Shown piece after piece: positions 30,137-37,333 of a DNA stretch of 38,412 nucleotides. The stretch lies in IMG/VR virus record IMGVR_UViG_3300044625_000541, positions 1 through 38,412 of that record, one strand, 5' to 3'. A model generated the notes under the pieces. That model worked only from the letters and a program-made list of their open reading frames with translations, was not told where the DNA came from and did not search any database. This DNA is from a virus. A program made the translations under genes and the position numbers. Within the stretch, counting starts at the first letter, position 1, and every line of letters begins with the position of its first letter.

Positions 30137-30239
30137 GTTATGTGCAGTATTGCGGGAGCGGTGGGGAAAAGCCGTGCGGGCGGGCTTGTGCGTGCCTCCG
30201 TGCGGAAGGCTTTTATTGAGGAGCAATATTGCACATAAC
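30137..30239 (+). repeat. gene-less 103-bp palindromic unit between GTTATG and CATAAC
   Basis: GTTATGTGCAGTATTGC and GCAATATTGCACATAAC pair over 17 bp with one mismatch. An inner stem AAAAGCC/GGCTTTT continues the fold. The unit begins with GTTATG and ends with CATAAC, as an integron-type cassette would, but has no gene. This and the following attC-like site fill the 324-bp gap 30043-30366, which has no protein frame I believe. Confidence 0.7.
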
Positions 30240-30331
30240 GTTTTGGGGCTTTGTGTCTGTTTGCCCCTTGCACAAAGTTTCAAGTTACCACAAATGTTGA
30301 CGGGGCAAATAGCACAAAACCGCTGTTATGC
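30234..30331 (+). repeat. attC-like imperfect palindrome before the MT-A70 gene
   Basis: The site begins CATAACG and ends GTTATGC. Internal arms TTTGCCCC (30260-30267) and GGGGCAAA (30302-30309) pair, and TTTTG with CAAAA extends the stem with unpaired bases, as in the attC recombination sites of integrons. The core words differ slightly from the consensus RYYYAAC/GTTRRRY. I infer a cassette recombination site. Confidence 0.55.
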
Positions 30332-30366
30332 GTAGTGGCGGTTAATTAACGATAAACTCAATTAGA

Positions 30367-30912
30367 ATGAAGAAATATAAAATAATTTATGCAGACCCTG
30401 CTTGGAAATACAACGACAAGCAAAATACACCTAAACTTGGAGGTGCTGTAAAACACTATCAAACAATGACAATAAAAGAACTTTGCAACTTACCTGTGAA
30501 GTGCCTTACAGAAGATAACGCTGTTTTATTTATATGGACTACAAGCCCACTACTTGAAGAAACATTTGCTGTAATAAAAGCGTGGGGCTTCAAATATAAA
30601 AGTAGTTTTGTATGGGATAAAATAAAACACAATATGGGGCATTATAACTCTGTAAGACACGAACTTTTATTGATATGCACCAAAGGAAGTTGCACACCTG
30701 AAATAAAGAAATTGTTTGATAGTGTTGTTTCAATAGAACGCACCGAACATTCAAAAAAACCAAAGTATTTTGCAGACCTAATTGATACGATATATCCGTC
30801 TGGAAACCGAATAGAATTATTTGCAAGGGACGTAAAGCAGGGTTGGGACGTTTTTGGTAACGAGGCAGAAGGGTCTGTCGATTTGGAAACGTATCGTAGC
30901 CATTACGCATAA
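30367..30912 (+). CDS. MT-A70 family adenine methyltransferase (181 aa)
   Basis: The enzyme is a DNA (or RNA) N6-adenine methyltransferase. DPAW at residues 10-13 is a variant of the catalytic DPPW. Other family landmarks are YQTMTIKELCNLPV, LFIWTTSPLLEETFAVIKAW, SFVWDKIKHNMG, RHELLLICTKGS and SKKPKYFADLIDTIYPSGNRIELFAR. The gene is bracketed by GTTATGC (30325-30331) and GCATAAC (30907-30913), and its stop TAA lies inside the right word, as in integron cassettes. Likely role is anti-restriction marking of phage DNA. Confidence 0.9.
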   Translation: MKKYKIIYADPAWKYNDKQNTPKLGGAVKHYQTMTIKELCNLPVKCLTEDNAVLFIWTTSPLLEETFAVIKAWGFKYKSSFVWDKIKHNMGHYNSVRHELLLICTKGSCTPEIKKLFDSVVSIERTEHSKKPKYFADLIDTIYPSGNRIELFARDVKQGWDVFGNEAEGSVDLETYRSHYA

Positions 30913-30941
30913 CAAGTTTATATCGGAGACTCCTTTTTAAC

Positions 30942-30959
30942 AGCCGTTTAAAAACGGCT
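30942..30959. terminator. bidirectional terminator between convergent genes
   Basis: AGCCGTTT-AA-AAACGGCT forms an 8-pair stem with a very short loop between the rightward MT-A70 gene and the leftward spanin gene. A second small hairpin with a T-run (GGAGACTCCTTTTT, 30924-30937) precedes it on the plus strand. Confidence 0.6.
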
Positions 30960-31413
30960 ATTTGGACTGTTTTTTAAATTTAAGGTAAAGAAAGAATAGT
31001 AAAAATCCACCAATAACCGCGCTAATAATAGACGACATTACAACACTGCCAACTGTTATTCCTGATGAAATATTGCGAATGATTTGAACTGGAACGTTAA
31101 CTTTAACCGTGTCCCTTTTAATAGTTCCATCCACGTAAACTGTTTTTTCAACCTCGTTTACTTTGACTTTCCATTTTACCTTTTCAGTTTCAATCCTGAT
31201 CGTATCCTTCAATGTGTTATATCTGACAATAGTATCATGTTTTGTTTCTGGTAGAAATAGCTGAACGTCTTTGTAAACGGTGTCAACTTTTACTTGCGCG
31301 CCTAGCTCTATGGCTTTTCTTGTAGCCCGTTCGGCTCGCTTTAAATAGTAATTAGGGCTACATCCAAATAGAATGAAAGCCAAAATAAAGTAACGCCAGA
31401 TTAATGCTATCAT
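30958..31413 (-). CDS. one-piece spanin (u-spanin) candidate (151 aa)
   Basis: The N-terminus MIALIWRYFILAFILFGC is a lipoprotein signal with lipobox LFGC (C18), and the C-terminus carries a membrane helix near residues 119-145 (GSVVMSSIISAVIGGFLLFF) with a basic end. A charged, beta-rich periplasmic section lies between them. An outer-membrane lipid anchor plus inner-membrane helix in one protein is the topology of unimolecular spanins, which fuse the membranes in the last step of lysis. It is the last gene of the lysis block, after the lysozyme. Confidence 0.8.
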   Translation of the reverse strand: MIALIWRYFILAFILFGCSPNYYLKRAERATRKAIELGAQVKVDTVYKDVQLFLPETKHDTIVRYNTLKDTIRIETEKVKWKVKVNEVEKTVYVDGTIKRDTVKVNVPVQIIRNISSGITVGSVVMSSIISAVIGGFLLFFLYLKFKKQSK

Positions 31414-31427
31414 ATTATTTTTTTTAT

Positions 31428-31435
31428 TACTTTTG
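31428..31435 (+). promoter_or_regulatory. rightward promoter -7 box in the lysis region
   Basis: TACTTTTG matches TAnnTTTG on the plus strand, opposite to all neighbouring genes. No strong TTG partner is visible at -33. It is followed after about 60 bases by a plus-strand terminator, consistent with a short transcript. Confidence 0.45.
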
Positions 31436-31440
31436 TCCTG

Positions 31441-31523
31441 TCGAAGTTAATTTGAAGAGCCGCAGAAGTCAAGTCCCTGTGGTTTTACAAACACGAGAAA
31501 GCCAGTTAACGCTGGCTTTTTTT
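31441..31523 (+). ncRNA. candidate small RNA between lysozyme and spanin genes
   Basis: The plus-strand segment starts about 6 bases after a TAnnTTTG box and ends in AAAGCCAG-TTAACG-CTGGCTTTTTTT, a terminator whose T-run is on the plus strand only. It contains an internal hairpin (GTGGTTTTACAAACAC) and no reading frame. The 115-bp gap holds no minus-strand gene. I infer an RNA of about 83 nt that may regulate lysis or other transcripts. Confidence 0.5.
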
Positions 31524-31528
31524 ATGTG

Positions 31529-31960
31529 TCATGAAAAATAAAGCTTAACTTCCATTTGCCGTCTGCCTATTATTTCCGGTGGCTTGTTGAACCTCAAGAA
31601 AGCCTCTTTAATTGTCGGATCGTTTGGGTTAGCGTTGATCCTTTTTAATACCGTTGATCGTTGAAGGTTACCAACCCCTACGTTATAAGTGAACGAAACC
31701 AAAGCATTGAATTGGTTTTGGGTTAGTTTCGTTTTAACCAAATCATTTACCTGATCTTCAAAGTATTTCAAAGTGATCTGAAACAACTCGTTAGCTGTTT
31801 CTTTGTTAAGCGGTTTATCTTGCATGGTTACCTTTTTACCGTTCGGATAATAAGTATTTCCATATCCGATAGTTGGTATTCCTACCGTGTCCAAGTATGG
31901 TTTTGATCGGTAGCCTTCTCGCTCGTGTAGAAAATCAATACCTGCCTGATCTACTTTCAT
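31529..31960 (-). CDS. phage lysozyme, GH24 family (143 aa)
   Basis: This endolysin cleaves peptidoglycan. The GH24 signature is clear: E15 in LHEREGYRSKPYLD, D24, and T30 in GIPTIGYGN form the catalytic triad. NALVSFTYNVGVGNLQRSTV is the conserved second region, and GRRQMEVKLY closes the fold. There is no signal peptide or SAR segment, so a holin should release it. It overlaps the 26-residue membrane peptide by 4 bp. Confidence 0.93.
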   Translation of the reverse strand: MKVDQAGIDFLHEREGYRSKPYLDTVGIPTIGYGNTYYPNGKKVTMQDKPLNKETANELFQITLKYFEDQVNDLVKTKLTQNQFNALVSFTYNVGVGNLQRSTVLKRINANPNDPTIKEAFLRFNKPPEIIGRRQMEVKLYFS

Positions 31961-32037
31961 TCTTTAAAAAATTGATTGTAAAACCATTTTAAACCCAAAA
32001 CCACCGCAAGCACCCAGAAGGTAATTAGCCATATCAT
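31957..32037 (-). CDS. tiny single-pass membrane peptide of the lysis block (26 aa)
   Basis: MIWLITFWVLAVVLGLKWFY followed by NQFFKE is one membrane helix. The start overlaps the stop of the holin-like gene and the stop overlaps the lysozyme start, both as ATGA-type junctions. This exact fit supports translation. It may be an antiholin or pinholin-like peptide; that is inference. Confidence 0.55.
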   Translation of the reverse strand: MIWLITFWVLAVVLGLKWFYNQFFKE

Positions 32038-32354
32038 TTCTTGAAAATCTTTATCAGCAAGTCGACCAAAGAATTAAAGCTAATTTTGTAAAGAACATAC
32101 TCCCCAATTTTTTCGCCTGATATTGCTATCACTCCGATAATCAAAGGTTGCATTTCGTGACTAAAAGCCCCGGAAACATAGTCGCTAAAAAGGTAAGCTG
32201 ATCCTATGCCGGTTATAAAGCTTGAAATAGCTACACCAAAAGTAATTTTGTTCTTTCTTGACTGGACTGCCAGCTTTATGGAGATTGCAACCATCGCCCA
32301 AATCAACGGCTTTAAAACCCATGTTTTAACCTCTTGGCTTAAGCTCTCTAACAT
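32034..32354 (-). CDS. holin candidate (106 aa)
   Basis: Three hydrophobic segments (WVLKPLIWAMVAISIKLAV, ITFGVAISSFITGIGSAYLF, PLIIGVIAISGEKIGEYVLY) and a basic end (LIKIFKK) are the layout of class I/III phage holins. It lies just upstream of the lysozyme with only the tiny membrane peptide between. The holin would open the inner membrane for the lysozyme. Confidence 0.7.
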   Translation of the reverse strand: MLESLSQEVKTWVLKPLIWAMVAISIKLAVQSRKNKITFGVAISSFITGIGSAYLFSDYVSGAFSHEMQPLIIGVIAISGEKIGEYVLYKISFNSLVDLLIKIFKK

Positions 32355-32676
32355 AGGTGTAACCAGCTATGAACAATGAAAAAAATATTAAAACTACATC
32401 GCTTTTCAAATACCAAGTTATGCCCATTAGCTTGTCTATTGCACTGCCAAAAGAAAGGCAAAACATAAAACAGGCAATGGCTCTCATAATCTTTTCGGAT
32501 AGTAAGAACGTCAATAAAAAGAAAGCCGCAAACATTAGCTCATAGACTCTGTTTCTGCTTGCTATAAAAGCGATGTATTGATCGTAATCCGTTGAGACGT
32601 TCGGATATACCAAACCCAATACTATTGAGTTGAGTAGATACGAAAGCCCTAAAAGTATAAGAATTGTTAATCTCAT
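32326..32676 (-). CDS. four-helix membrane protein (116 aa)
   Basis: Hydrophobic segments lie near residues 3-25, 46-67, 68-84 and 93-110 (for example DVVLIFFSLFIAGYTYV). It overlaps the holin candidate by 29 bp. It may be a second holin or antiholin; no family is recognised. Confidence 0.6.
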   Translation of the reverse strand: MRLTILILLGLSYLLNSIVLGLVYPNVSTDYDQYIAFIASRNRVYELMFAAFFLLTFLLSEKIMRAIACFMFCLSFGSAIDKLMGITWYLKSDVVLIFFSLFIAGYTYVRELKPRG

Positions 32677-32756
32677 CCCTTACCTTTTGGCGGCTTTGGA
32701 TCAGGGTTAACTGTTTTAGTCGTAACTTTTTTCTTTGGTTTGTTTTTCTTTGCCAT
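32673..32756 (-). CDS. lysine/proline-rich peptide (27 aa)
   Basis: MAKKNKPKKKVTTKTVNPDP followed by KPPKGKG is a very basic, disordered peptide. Its stop overlaps the start of the next gene (ATGA) and it is 11 bp after the preceding one. Similar short K/P-rich frames are common in phages of this group. Confidence 0.5.
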   Translation of the reverse strand: MAKKNKPKKKVTTKTVNPDPKPPKGKG

Positions 32757-32767
32757 ATAGTTTTAAT

Positions 32768-33124
32768 TTATTTTTGTTCGTCTATTTTCTTGTTCGCAAT
32801 GTCGACCGCTTTACCTAGTGCCTTGTAGACTATTGCCTGACCTCCGTAACCGATTACTAAAGCCCCGCCAAAGAATGACAGGTCTAAGTATTCGAAGCCG
32901 ATTACACTCGGAGGCGCATAGTTTAAAGTCACAAAGTAGAACAGGCCATAAGCGGCCATGATCCACAAAGAGATAAAAACCGTTATCCTGTCTGTTTTCC
33001 AGAACAGTTTGAACACGTCCTCAAGGGTATCGTCTGGATATAGTTTATCCAGTACAAGGACTTTTTGCCATGCGTTAAATCCGATCCCTAGAATCTGAAT
33101 GATGAAAATTAGTAGATGCTCCAT
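32768..33124 (-). CDS. membrane protein upstream of lysis genes (118 aa)
   Basis: Three hydrophobic segments are seen (HLLIFIIQILGIGFNAW, ITVFISLWIMAAYGLFYFVT, FFGGALVIGYGGQAIVYKAL). It follows the small exported protein by 2 bp. It may belong to the lysis machinery or to membrane remodelling; unknown family. Confidence 0.6.
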   Translation of the reverse strand: MEHLLIFIIQILGIGFNAWQKVLVLDKLYPDDTLEDVFKLFWKTDRITVFISLWIMAAYGLFYFVTLNYAPPSVIGFEYLDLSFFGGALVIGYGGQAIVYKALGKAVDIANKKIDEQK

Positions 33125-33126
33125 TT

Positions 33127-33465
33127 TTAGTTTATGTTTATAGTTGGTTCTGGGACTGCTTTAATGCTCTGCTCTTTCTTGTAATTCTTGTACACATTCC
33201 TCACAAAATCACCCCACACTCGCTCGAACATTTGCGGAGCGGTTTCTGGATTAACAATACGTGGTTTGTTAACCAAATCCTGTAAGCCAGTGTAAAGCGG
33301 ATTGGCCACACTATCAGGATATGGTGAACTTGTAAGTTGCTGCACCATTACCCGGCTGACTTCTTCCACGTTTGCATTTTTGATTTGCAATTTGATTGTA
33401 GTCTTCTGTGAATACCCGACAACCGATGCGAGTAATAATGCAATGATTGTGATTAGTTTTTTCAT
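33127..33465 (-). CDS. small exported protein (112 aa)
   Basis: Residues 1-19 (MKKLITIIALLLASVVGYS) form a Sec signal peptide cut before Q20. The mature part is helical with a proline-rich C-terminus. It is encoded between the tail-fibre cluster and the lysis genes. No family is recognised; periplasmic action is likely. Confidence 0.6.
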   Translation of the reverse strand: MKKLITIIALLLASVVGYSQKTTIKLQIKNANVEEVSRVMVQQLTSSPYPDSVANPLYTGLQDLVNKPRIVNPETAPQMFERVWGDFVRNVYKNYKKEQSIKAVPEPTININ

Positions 33466-33477
33466 TGTTACTAAATG

Positions 33478-33924
33478 TTAAGGTAGCGGACTCCATGAAG
33501 GTCTGTTTCCGAAAAATTCTACCTCCTTAGCGTCTGCCGCTAACTGGAGGTCTGCTGTAAGCTCCGCCCCTGTTTTATCGCTTTGAGTTGATGTTGAAAC
33601 TTCTGCAACAGCGTTTTCAACAGTGCATGATGTAACTAGATTATAAAGTGTTTTTGACTCGTCTTCTGGAAATGGTCCGACAACCTCAACTTGCCACGTT
33701 CCGTTTCTGTTAGTGTCCTGAGTTGTGAAATCTGAATTTGTCTTGATAGCATTTTCCCAGTTTGATGTATGTGTATCAACAGCATCAGAAAACGCCTGAC
33801 TTGGATAAGGAGTAGCGGTTACCCACTGGCTGTTTTCGCTAGCACTGTGGTTTACATTGATTACTACATTTAGGTTGTAGGGAATGATTGGTGTTCCCTC
33901 AGATACAATTGTGAAAGTTGCCAT
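33478..33924 (-). CDS. tail-cluster protein (148 aa)
   Basis: The protein has no signal peptide, begins MATFTIVSEGTPIIPYNLNV and is rich in N, T, S and V. It follows the two large fibre-like genes. A small tail accessory protein is plausible from position only. Confidence 0.6.
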   Translation of the reverse strand: MATFTIVSEGTPIIPYNLNVVINVNHSASENSQWVTATPYPSQAFSDAVDTHTSNWENAIKTNSDFTTQDTNRNGTWQVEVVGPFPEDESKTLYNLVTSCTVENAVAEVSTSTQSDKTGAELTADLQLAADAKEVEFFGNRPSWSPLP

Positions 33925-33937
33925 AGTTTTATTTTTT

Positions 33938-35419
33938 TTAGTTGTGTATAGTGAATCCGGTTACATCGTTCAAGGTAATTGCGGTGTTATCAGTCGTACC
34001 CCTACCTCCAGTTATTGCTACCGTGATAGCTGTTCCAAAAGCAATACCTCCTTCAAAAGAGATAAAGACAGGGTTACTGCTCAATGGTATTGGAATGTCA
34101 AGAGTTGCTGGGGTAGTCCCCAATGTCGGGGTTACAACGTTAAAAACTTTTAAGTATCGCGTTGCCGCATTTGAATTAACCAGTAAAAACCCTATCAATC
34201 TACCTGCTGTGCCTTTCACAGTTTGAACCGCTGGGGTCGCTGGAGAATTTAAAACCGTTGGTGTACCTGCGCCAGTTGCGTTAGTTCGGTATTGAAAGCC
34301 TACGTCACCAATGGCTGCGGTTCCAGCAACAAGTGCTGGCTGTGTAAAAGAAACAGGTAAAGTAACTGGCCTCATAATCTCCACAGCTAAAGGACTGCCT
34401 GGATTCATTGGACTTACTTCTTCAATACTTACGGCTGTGTTTCCGTAGCGAGCCACACCGATAAAACCTATCGTCCATGTTATTGAACTTGCCGGGGCTG
34501 TCGATCCGTTAGCGATCCTGATTTGCAACCTTAGATTTTTATCGTCCGGTATATTTTCTTTTCGATCTGCCCGGTATGTAACGCTTGCTCCAGTAGCCGT
34601 TGCGACCAACTGATCAGAAAATGTTGCAAGTAAATCATTTCCAGTTATGATAGCTAAGTGACCCGGTGAAGCGGTTGTATTTATTGTCGCAGCAGTCGCA
34701 CCAGTTGCGTAGCCATTTCTTTGAGTGTCAAAGTTTGCGCTTGTTGCTGTCGTACCCGTATAGTGTAATTGGTAGTAGTTCCAACCGAAAGCCGAACAAG
34801 TGCCAGTACCTGCCGCAAAGCCTGAAACCGTAAAAGTAATATTGTCACCACTTACCGAGGCTATTGGATAACGACCAGATAGGAAAGTACCTGTCCCACT
34901 AAACAAACCAAGATACATTGATTGTCCTACGTTTTCAGAAGTAAATCCGTGACCGCTTGGAAATGTTACGGTCATTGCTGTGGCTGAACTTATGGTATAG
35001 GCAAGCCCGTCACCAATCACATCAACCAATTCAACAAAGAAGTTAGTATTGATAATTCTACTTGACAGCGTTGACCTAGCCCTTAATCGAATGCCACCTT
35101 GCCATGAATCAGTTGAGCGGATAATTGTTTCACTTCTGGCTGTCGTGCCTGATGTAATTACTAAGTTGCCGCCTGTTTGGTTGACTGCCATGCCCGTACC
35201 AACTGACCCGATAATAGCTCCCCACTCGGAATCAACTGCCCCAGTTATTGCTTTCTCAAATTCAATACGATCAATGTCTTGAGGGACTTGACGAACAATA
35301 GTTCCTAACTCATCGCCTTGCGGAGTTGTATTAATTGATCTCGAAGAACCGTTATAAGGTGGCCCCGCTTGACCAAATGCAGCCGTTGAGATTAAAAGAA
35401 AGAAAAGTATTTTTTTCAT
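33938..35419 (-). CDS. fibre-like protein with signal peptide (493 aa)
   Basis: The first about 17 residues (MKKILFFLLISTAAFGQ) are a signal peptide nearly identical to that of the next gene upstream. The mature protein is a low-charge, T/S/G/A-rich beta structure (for example TTPATLDIPIPLSSNPVFIS), as in fibre or adhesion proteins. It may be a tail-associated adhesin or a protein exported by the infected cell. It stops 14 bp before the next gene. Confidence 0.7.
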   Translation of the reverse strand: MKKILFFLLISTAAFGQAGPPYNGSSRSINTTPQGDELGTIVRQVPQDIDRIEFEKAITGAVDSEWGAIIGSVGTGMAVNQTGGNLVITSGTTARSETIIRSTDSWQGGIRLRARSTLSSRIINTNFFVELVDVIGDGLAYTISSATAMTVTFPSGHGFTSENVGQSMYLGLFSGTGTFLSGRYPIASVSGDNITFTVSGFAAGTGTCSAFGWNYYQLHYTGTTATSANFDTQRNGYATGATAATINTTASPGHLAIITGNDLLATFSDQLVATATGASVTYRADRKENIPDDKNLRLQIRIANGSTAPASSITWTIGFIGVARYGNTAVSIEEVSPMNPGSPLAVEIMRPVTLPVSFTQPALVAGTAAIGDVGFQYRTNATGAGTPTVLNSPATPAVQTVKGTAGRLIGFLLVNSNAATRYLKVFNVVTPTLGTTPATLDIPIPLSSNPVFISFEGGIAFGTAITVAITGGRGTTDNTAITLNDVTGFTIHN

Positions 35420-35425
35420 TTGTTA
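35397..35425. repeat. 29-bp direct repeat, copy 1 (start of the 493-residue gene)
   Basis: The bases covering the stop of the upstream gene, the ATG and the first codons are identical to 37311-37339. The repeat encodes the N-terminus MKKILFF and the TAACAA leader, so the unit stop-leader-signal peptide was duplicated. Confidence 0.9.
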
Positions 35426-37333
35426 GTTAGTTATAATCCATCTTCCGTCAATTCGCTCCATGTGGCATGGAACGTTATAAAGTAATTCAGTTACTACCGT
35501 TACGCGATCTGCTAGGTAAACAGTCGCACCAGTGAAGCTCCAGACTCTTGTGTCTTCAGTATTGTAGAACTTCATCACGTCACCATTAGAGCCTGTGGGT
35601 ATTGTTATCACTCGGTTTGCACTTGCTACACCGTCTAGTATATTGTGAACTCCGTTAACCGTAGCTGTAAAATTTGCGTCCGTGGCGTTAGCTACAAGTG
35701 TTGATGGAGCGTAGTAAGTGCCACCGCTTGAGATAGTAGAACTAGGCAATAACCCATAAGCTGTCAAAACATCCGCAATTCCTTGTGATGTACTAACTGC
35801 ACTTTGTTTTACTACTGATGTTGCGTTAAAGAATCCTAATTTTCCAGTTGCTCTTGTTTGAATATTTACCGCACCTTCTGTCCCACCGCTATTACTACCT
35901 GTGTATATATTTACATTCCCAGATGTTCCCGTAACAACGTCTCCTGTAAAAATAACAACATTAGTTCCATTTGTAGCTCCACTTTGAGGTGGAGTAAGAA
36001 GATTCAGTGTAGTTGTGTTTCCTGATTGTATAGTGTTAATGCCTGTTATTGCTAATCCACTTGTAGAAAAATTAAATCCACCAGTGCCAAACTGATAATT
36101 TGATCCACCACCAGTAAATGAAATAGCACTAGAGCCCTTTGATTGTAATGCTAACCCTATGTCAGTTGCACTTCCCGTTGCAGAAATTGTTCTGGTTGCG
36201 CCTGATAAACTTGTGCCTAAATTTAGGTTGCCTGTTGCATCTGCAAATACTCCGCTAGGTACTGCATTAGTACCATTACTCATCATTAGTTCGTTGTTGG
36301 CTGCTGTGTTGGTTATACCGCCACTTATTGTAGCCCACTCTGTTGCCGTTCCTCCTGCGTTAGTTCTAAAAACTTGTAAAGAAGTCCCTAAAGCTGTTGG
36401 GGCTGTTGGTATTGCACTCCAAGCAGTACCGTTATGGAAATAAGGCACGTTGGTGTCTACTGTTAACATACCATTTTCGAGCGTTGTAATTGCCGATCTT
36501 AAAGCCCTCGGCAATACTAGACCCTGATTGGTGCTTTGAAAATCAGCAAGAGCCGATCCTATCGTGGTGTTGAAAAATACTTTGTTGTTAAAGTTGAATA
36601 CTTGATTATTCGTAATTGCAAATCTGGTAGTGCCTACTTGCCTAAATTGGTAACCAGTTGGAGAAGTAACTGCGTTTATAATAAAATCACTTGTAGCAGG
36701 TGAGTCGATCAAACCCATTTCATAATTCAACAAATTGTCATTTCGTTGAAACCGTATCCCAGAAGCTGTCCGCAGATCAAGTAGTTTATTAGCCCCATCC
36801 CAAAAAAGGTTAGCGTCATCGCCTATCGTAGTTCCAGACGTTGCAACTACTACACGGCCAGAGGTGAGGCCAGAGATTGCACCACCGCCTCCACCAGCTC
36901 CGCGAACTTGAAAATTAGTGCCATCGTACCAAAGCTCTTTAAATTCACCAGCTAAAATATCTCCAGTAACCAAATCCGTTAAAACACTTTTCTTTAAAGT
37001 CTTTGCCCCCAATGGAGAACCAGAGGCCCCTGTAATGTTTATAGTTGATGTTCCAGAATTTGCGTTAGTAAATTGAACGTAAACAGTAAGCCCAAACAAA
37101 TAAGACGTAACGTATGGAATCGCAACCGTGTAGGTATTTGTTCCACTTGCAATAAACGGCCTTATTCTTGACTCTTTACTATCTGTTATCTGGTCGTTAA
37201 TCAAAGAGTGATTGGCGCGCGTAACGTTTGTCGAATTACGGATTAGGTTATTCGTGTTAGTCTTTATCGTAGCGTCAGGTGTCTGCGCTAAAATCGAGAA
37301 GGGTAGTAGTAGAAAGAAAAGTATTTTTTTCAT
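35423..37333 (-). CDS. tail fibre-like protein with signal peptide (636 aa)
   Basis: The N-terminus MKKILFFLLLPFSILAQ is a signal peptide. A long S/T/N/G-rich body has tail-fibre features: LWYDGTNFQVRGAGGGGG, SGRVVVATSGTTIGDDANLF, and short repeated strands typical of trimeric beta-helices. The C-terminus (VLAxx-type SSTISSGGTYYAPSTLVANA and MERIDGRWIITN) resembles fibre tips. The section at about 35800-36110 is more AT-rich than the rest, suggesting module exchange. It probably determines adsorption, although the signal peptide is unusual for a virion protein. Confidence 0.75.
   Translation of the reverse strand: MKKILFFLLLPFSILAQTPDATIKTNTNNLIRNSTNVTRANHSLINDQITDSKESRIRPFIASGTNTYTVAIPYVTSYLFGLTVYVQFTNANSGTSTINITGASGSPLGAKTLKKSVLTDLVTGDILAGEFKELWYDGTNFQVRGAGGGGGAISGLTSGRVVVATSGTTIGDDANLFWDGANKLLDLRTASGIRFQRNDNLLNYEMGLIDSPATSDFIINAVTSPTGYQFRQVGTTRFAITNNQVFNFNNKVFFNTTIGSALADFQSTNQGLVLPRALRSAITTLENGMLTVDTNVPYFHNGTAWSAIPTAPTALGTSLQVFRTNAGGTATEWATISGGITNTAANNELMMSNGTNAVPSGVFADATGNLNLGTSLSGATRTISATGSATDIGLALQSKGSSAISFTGGGSNYQFGTGGFNFSTSGLAITGINTIQSGNTTTLNLLTPPQSGATNGTNVVIFTGDVVTGTSGNVNIYTGSNSGGTEGAVNIQTRATGKLGFFNATSVVKQSAVSTSQGIADVLTAYGLLPSSTISSGGTYYAPSTLVANATDANFTATVNGVHNILDGVASANRVITIPTGSNGDVMKFYNTEDTRVWSFTGATVYLADRVTVVTELLYNVPCHMERIDGRWIITN

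Noticed and set aside
25987-30957. CRISPR array in the repeat-rich island
   Set aside because: The repeats are inverted or single pairs of different words, not regularly spaced direct repeats with unique spacers, and no cas gene is present.
31501-31523. Hairpin at the end of the lysozyme gene as its terminator
   Set aside because: The T-run is on the plus strand; on the lysozyme strand the stem is followed by CTCGTG, not T-rich sequence.
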